Origin: CAYZSU01 sp964480565
GTDB lineage: Bacteria; UBA10199; 2-02-FULL-44-16; JAAZCA01
Direction: 5' to 3'
DNA: 43,285 nt
NCBI GenBank assembly: GCA_964480565.1
Contig: CAYZSU010000010.1
Location: forward strand, 1 to 43,285
Shown: positions 41,524 to 43,285 of the stretch, in pieces
Layout of the letters: the number at the start of each line of letters is the position of its first letter
Position numbering within the stretch: position 1 is the first letter of the stretch
Made by a program: the position numbers and the translations under genes
The notes under the pieces: generated by a model
Told to the model about the DNA's origin: nothing
Databases searched by the model: none
Seen by the model: the letters and a program-made list of their open reading frames with translations, nothing else

Positions 41524-42852
41524 ATGACCGAACTATTTGAAACACTCGCATATCATCCCCTCGCTGAACGCATGCGCCCAAAACAATTAAATGACCTCAT
41601 TGGCCAGGAACACCTTATTGGGGCCAATAAACCATTAACATTACTTATTGAATCCGGCCAATTACCGTCTATGATTTTCTGGGGACCGCCAGGTACTGGA
41701 AAAACAACGCTGGCAAGAATCATCATCAACCATACAGATCATCCATTTCACAGCATCAGCGCTGTTTTATCAGGAATTTCCGATCTGCGACAAATCATCA
41801 AACAAGCCAAAGAAAGTAGGCAGCTTGGCATTGCCGCTTCTATCCTATTTATTGATGAAATTCACAGATGGAATAAATCCCAACAGGATGCACTTCTCCC
41901 CCATGTGGAGGATGGTACAATCATACTCATTGCTTCCACAACAGAAAACCCCTCATTTGAGATCATTCATGCGCTTCTTTCGCGCACAAAAGTATTCACA
42001 TTGAAACCTCTAGAGCAAGCTGCTATCCATGCAATTATTGACCATGCGCTGACAAATGCAACAACTGGCCTTGGGCATTTAGAATTATCCATACACGCTG
42101 ATGCGCATGAGTTTTTATCCCAATCATCTCAAGGCGATGCACGAAAAGCACTAGTTGCATTGGAAATGGCTGCCAATCTCACACATAGCCAGCAAGATAC
42201 CATAATTACATTATCCCATATTGAAGCAGCTATGCAAAAACAGTGTTTACTCTATGATAAAAAAGGTGAAGAGCATTATAATGTCATTAGCGCATTTATC
42301 AAAAGCATGCGCGGATCTGATCCTCATGCATCCCTTTATTATCTGGCCCGCATGATTGAATCTGGGGAAAGTGCACGATTTATTTGTCGGCGAATGGTTA
42401 TATTTGCCAGTGAGGATATTGGCAATGCAGACCCACATGCCATACAAGTCGCTACATCATGTATGCAGGCGTATGAGTTTATCGGTGATGCACAAGGCTG
42501 GATTCCTATGTCACAATGCGCTAGTTATTTAGCTACTGCACCGAAAAGCAATGCAAGCTACATGGGTTATAAACAAGCAAAGAAAGATATTCATCAATAC
42601 GGGCATCTACCGGTGCCCATGCACTTACGAAATGCACCGACACAGTTGATGAAAAACTTAGGCTATGGCCAGGATTATCAATACGCACATGATTACAAAC
42701 ATCATATTGCCCCGGATATAACATACCTACCTGACGATTTACTTCAAAAAAAATACTATCGCCCCTCCGATCAAGGGTATGAAAAAAACATTTCCCAACG
42801 CATGGAACAGTGGAAACAACATATACAAACACCACAACAGTCTAAGAAATAA
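41524..42852 (+). CDS. rarA: Replication-associated recombination protein A
   Basis: 442-residue clamp-loader-like AAA+ ATPase (MgsA/RarA) acting at stalled forks. Matches the family end to end: PLAERMRPKQLNDLIGQEHL, Walker A WGPPGTGKTT (about 54-63), FIDEIHRWNKSQQDALLPHVEDG (Walker B, in which the family Phe before Asn is Trp), TTENPSFEI, SQGDARKAL, the tetramerisation part with RFICRRMVIFASEDIGNADP and VPMHLRNAPTQLMKNLGYGQ. The start at MTELFETL fits the family; an in-frame TTG 13 codons upstream is possible, and neither has a strong binding site. Confidence 0.96.
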   Translation: MTELFETLAYHPLAERMRPKQLNDLIGQEHLIGANKPLTLLIESGQLPSMIFWGPPGTGKTTLARIIINHTDHPFHSISAVLSGISDLRQIIKQAKESRQLGIAASILFIDEIHRWNKSQQDALLPHVEDGTIILIASTTENPSFEIIHALLSRTKVFTLKPLEQAAIHAIIDHALTNATTGLGHLELSIHADAHEFLSQSSQGDARKALVALEMAANLTHSQQDTIITLSHIEAAMQKQCLLYDKKGEEHYNVISAFIKSMRGSDPHASLYYLARMIESGESARFICRRMVIFASEDIGNADPHAIQVATSCMQAYEFIGDAQGWIPMSQCASYLATAPKSNASYMGYKQAKKDIHQYGHLPVPMHLRNAPTQLMKNLGYGQDYQYAHDYKHHIAPDITYLPDDLLQKKYYRPSDQGYEKNISQRMEQWKQHIQTPQQSKK

Positions 42853-42883
42853 AGCACTATTTAAATTGATAGATTGTATGACA

Positions 42884-42911
42884 AAAAGGGATCTAAAAAA
42901 GATCCCCTTTT
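42884..42911 (+). terminator. Terminator after rarA
   Basis: AAAAGGGATC pairs with GATCCCCTTTT (one bulged C) around a seven-base loop, 31 bases after the stop, ending in a T-run. It could also serve the convergent gene at the right edge. Confidence 0.75.
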
Positions 42912-42987
42912 ATCCCATGATTATAATTGTATTTTTAAACCATGCTCTAATTATCTATTTTTTGGACAATCCCCTAAAACATCATAA

Positions 42988-43284
42988 CTAGCTTTTTTTC
43001 CAACCTGCATCCTGTAATTCACTCACCAGCGTCATTGGCAATATCGCATCAAATACGCCCAGCCCTGCTTTTTCCAAACTATCTGCAACAGTAGTTGTAC
43101 ATTGTCTCCATAAAAAATGGTATGTCCCTGGATCTTGATAAATCTTTTGCCAATGATGGTTTATTTTATCTGCGACTTCTTTAGTTACCTGTTTTGTAAA
43201 CCGAACAATATTTTTCTTCTCTTTGATTTCTGGGACTGTTGAAAAAGGACTAAAAATGAGAGAATGTGCGATAGTTGCCTGATT
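42988..43284 (-). CDS. C-terminal part of an unknown protein, 5' end outside window
   Basis: The last 98 residues of a minus-strand gene that enters from the right edge and ends at TAG (42990-42988). Visible stretches include KKNIVRFTKQVTKEVADKIN, RQCTTTVADSLEKAG and LPMTLVSELQDAGWKK. The pattern Cys-Thr-Thr-Thr-Val-Ala-Asp...Ala-Gly followed by Leu-Pro-Met-Thr is vaguely like the catalytic-Cys helix of permuted papain-fold enzymes, but this is too short to assert. The 15 bases at 43232-43246 are identical to the right terminal repeat of the element at 24066-24216. Confidence 0.7.
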   Translation of the reverse strand, partial: NQATIAHSLIFSPFSTVPEIKEKKNIVRFTKQVTKEVADKINHHWQKIYQDPGTYHFLWRQCTTTVADSLEKAGLGVFDAILPMTLVSELQDAGWKKS

Positions 43285-43285
43285 T

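Noticed and set aside
1..43285. CRISPR arrays, integrase genes, rRNA genes, prophage structural genes
   Set aside because: None was found: no regularly spaced identical repeats and no recognisable recombinase, ribosomal or phage sequence.

Overview
The window is AT-rich chromosomal DNA from a Gram-negative bacterium. Evidence for that includes a SecA with a C-terminal zinc motif, a LytM peptidase encoded beside secA (an order common in gamma- and betaproteobacteria), a lipoprotein signal peptide, and an SctV-type injectisome export protein. Hcp, a 2[4Fe-4S] ferredoxin and FNR/DNR-type boxes suggest a facultative or microaerobic life with nitrosative stress. I cannot name the genus; a proteobacterium is the best guess.

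Layout. 1-5670 (minus strand) holds the oxidative pentose-phosphate operon gnd-zwf-pgl, which continues with tight spacing into a TSUP permease and a CRP/FNR-family regulator. Hcp follows behind its own FNR/DNR-type promoter. 5844-13189 is a signalling region: a DUF2156 acyltransferase-like protein, a membrane-anchored receiver that lacks its phospho-acceptor Asp, a small acidic protein, a membrane sensor with a degenerate histidine-kinase ATPase domain, a sigma-54 activator with two FHA domains, and a coiled-coil protein. 13190-18340 holds nadA, a small orphan gene, a ferredoxin behind a perfect FNR box, an endonuclease Q-like gene, a decayed NuoG-like iron-sulfur gene caught between two repeat elements, and tRNA-His. 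18341-23909 holds ornithine aminotransferase, a sulfur-trafficking operon (tusA, a DsrE-like gene and an 819-residue reductase-rhodanese-TusA-DsrE fusion) and a minimal chemoreceptor.

24514-32147 holds an exported protein and an FHA-rich envelope group: FHA-TM-PEGA-TPR facing a TPR lipoprotein and a tail-anchored double-FHA protein across a short divergent promoter region with a perfect 14-bp palindrome. It is followed by sctV. 32336-42852 is mostly housekeeping: secA, an M23 peptidase, a PP2C phosphatase, pmbA, recN and rarA. A gene is cut off at each window edge.

How the genes may work together. Three proteins carry five FHA (phosphothreonine-binding) domains and one PP2C phosphatase is present, but no Ser/Thr kinase lies in the window. 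This points to a phosphothreonine-based network at the envelope, possibly linked to the type III secretion component. Two signalling proteins that look catalytically dead sit next to the FHA-sigma-54 activator. Dispersed short mobile elements with terminal inverted repeats and 5-bp flanking direct repeats are scattered through the intergenic DNA.
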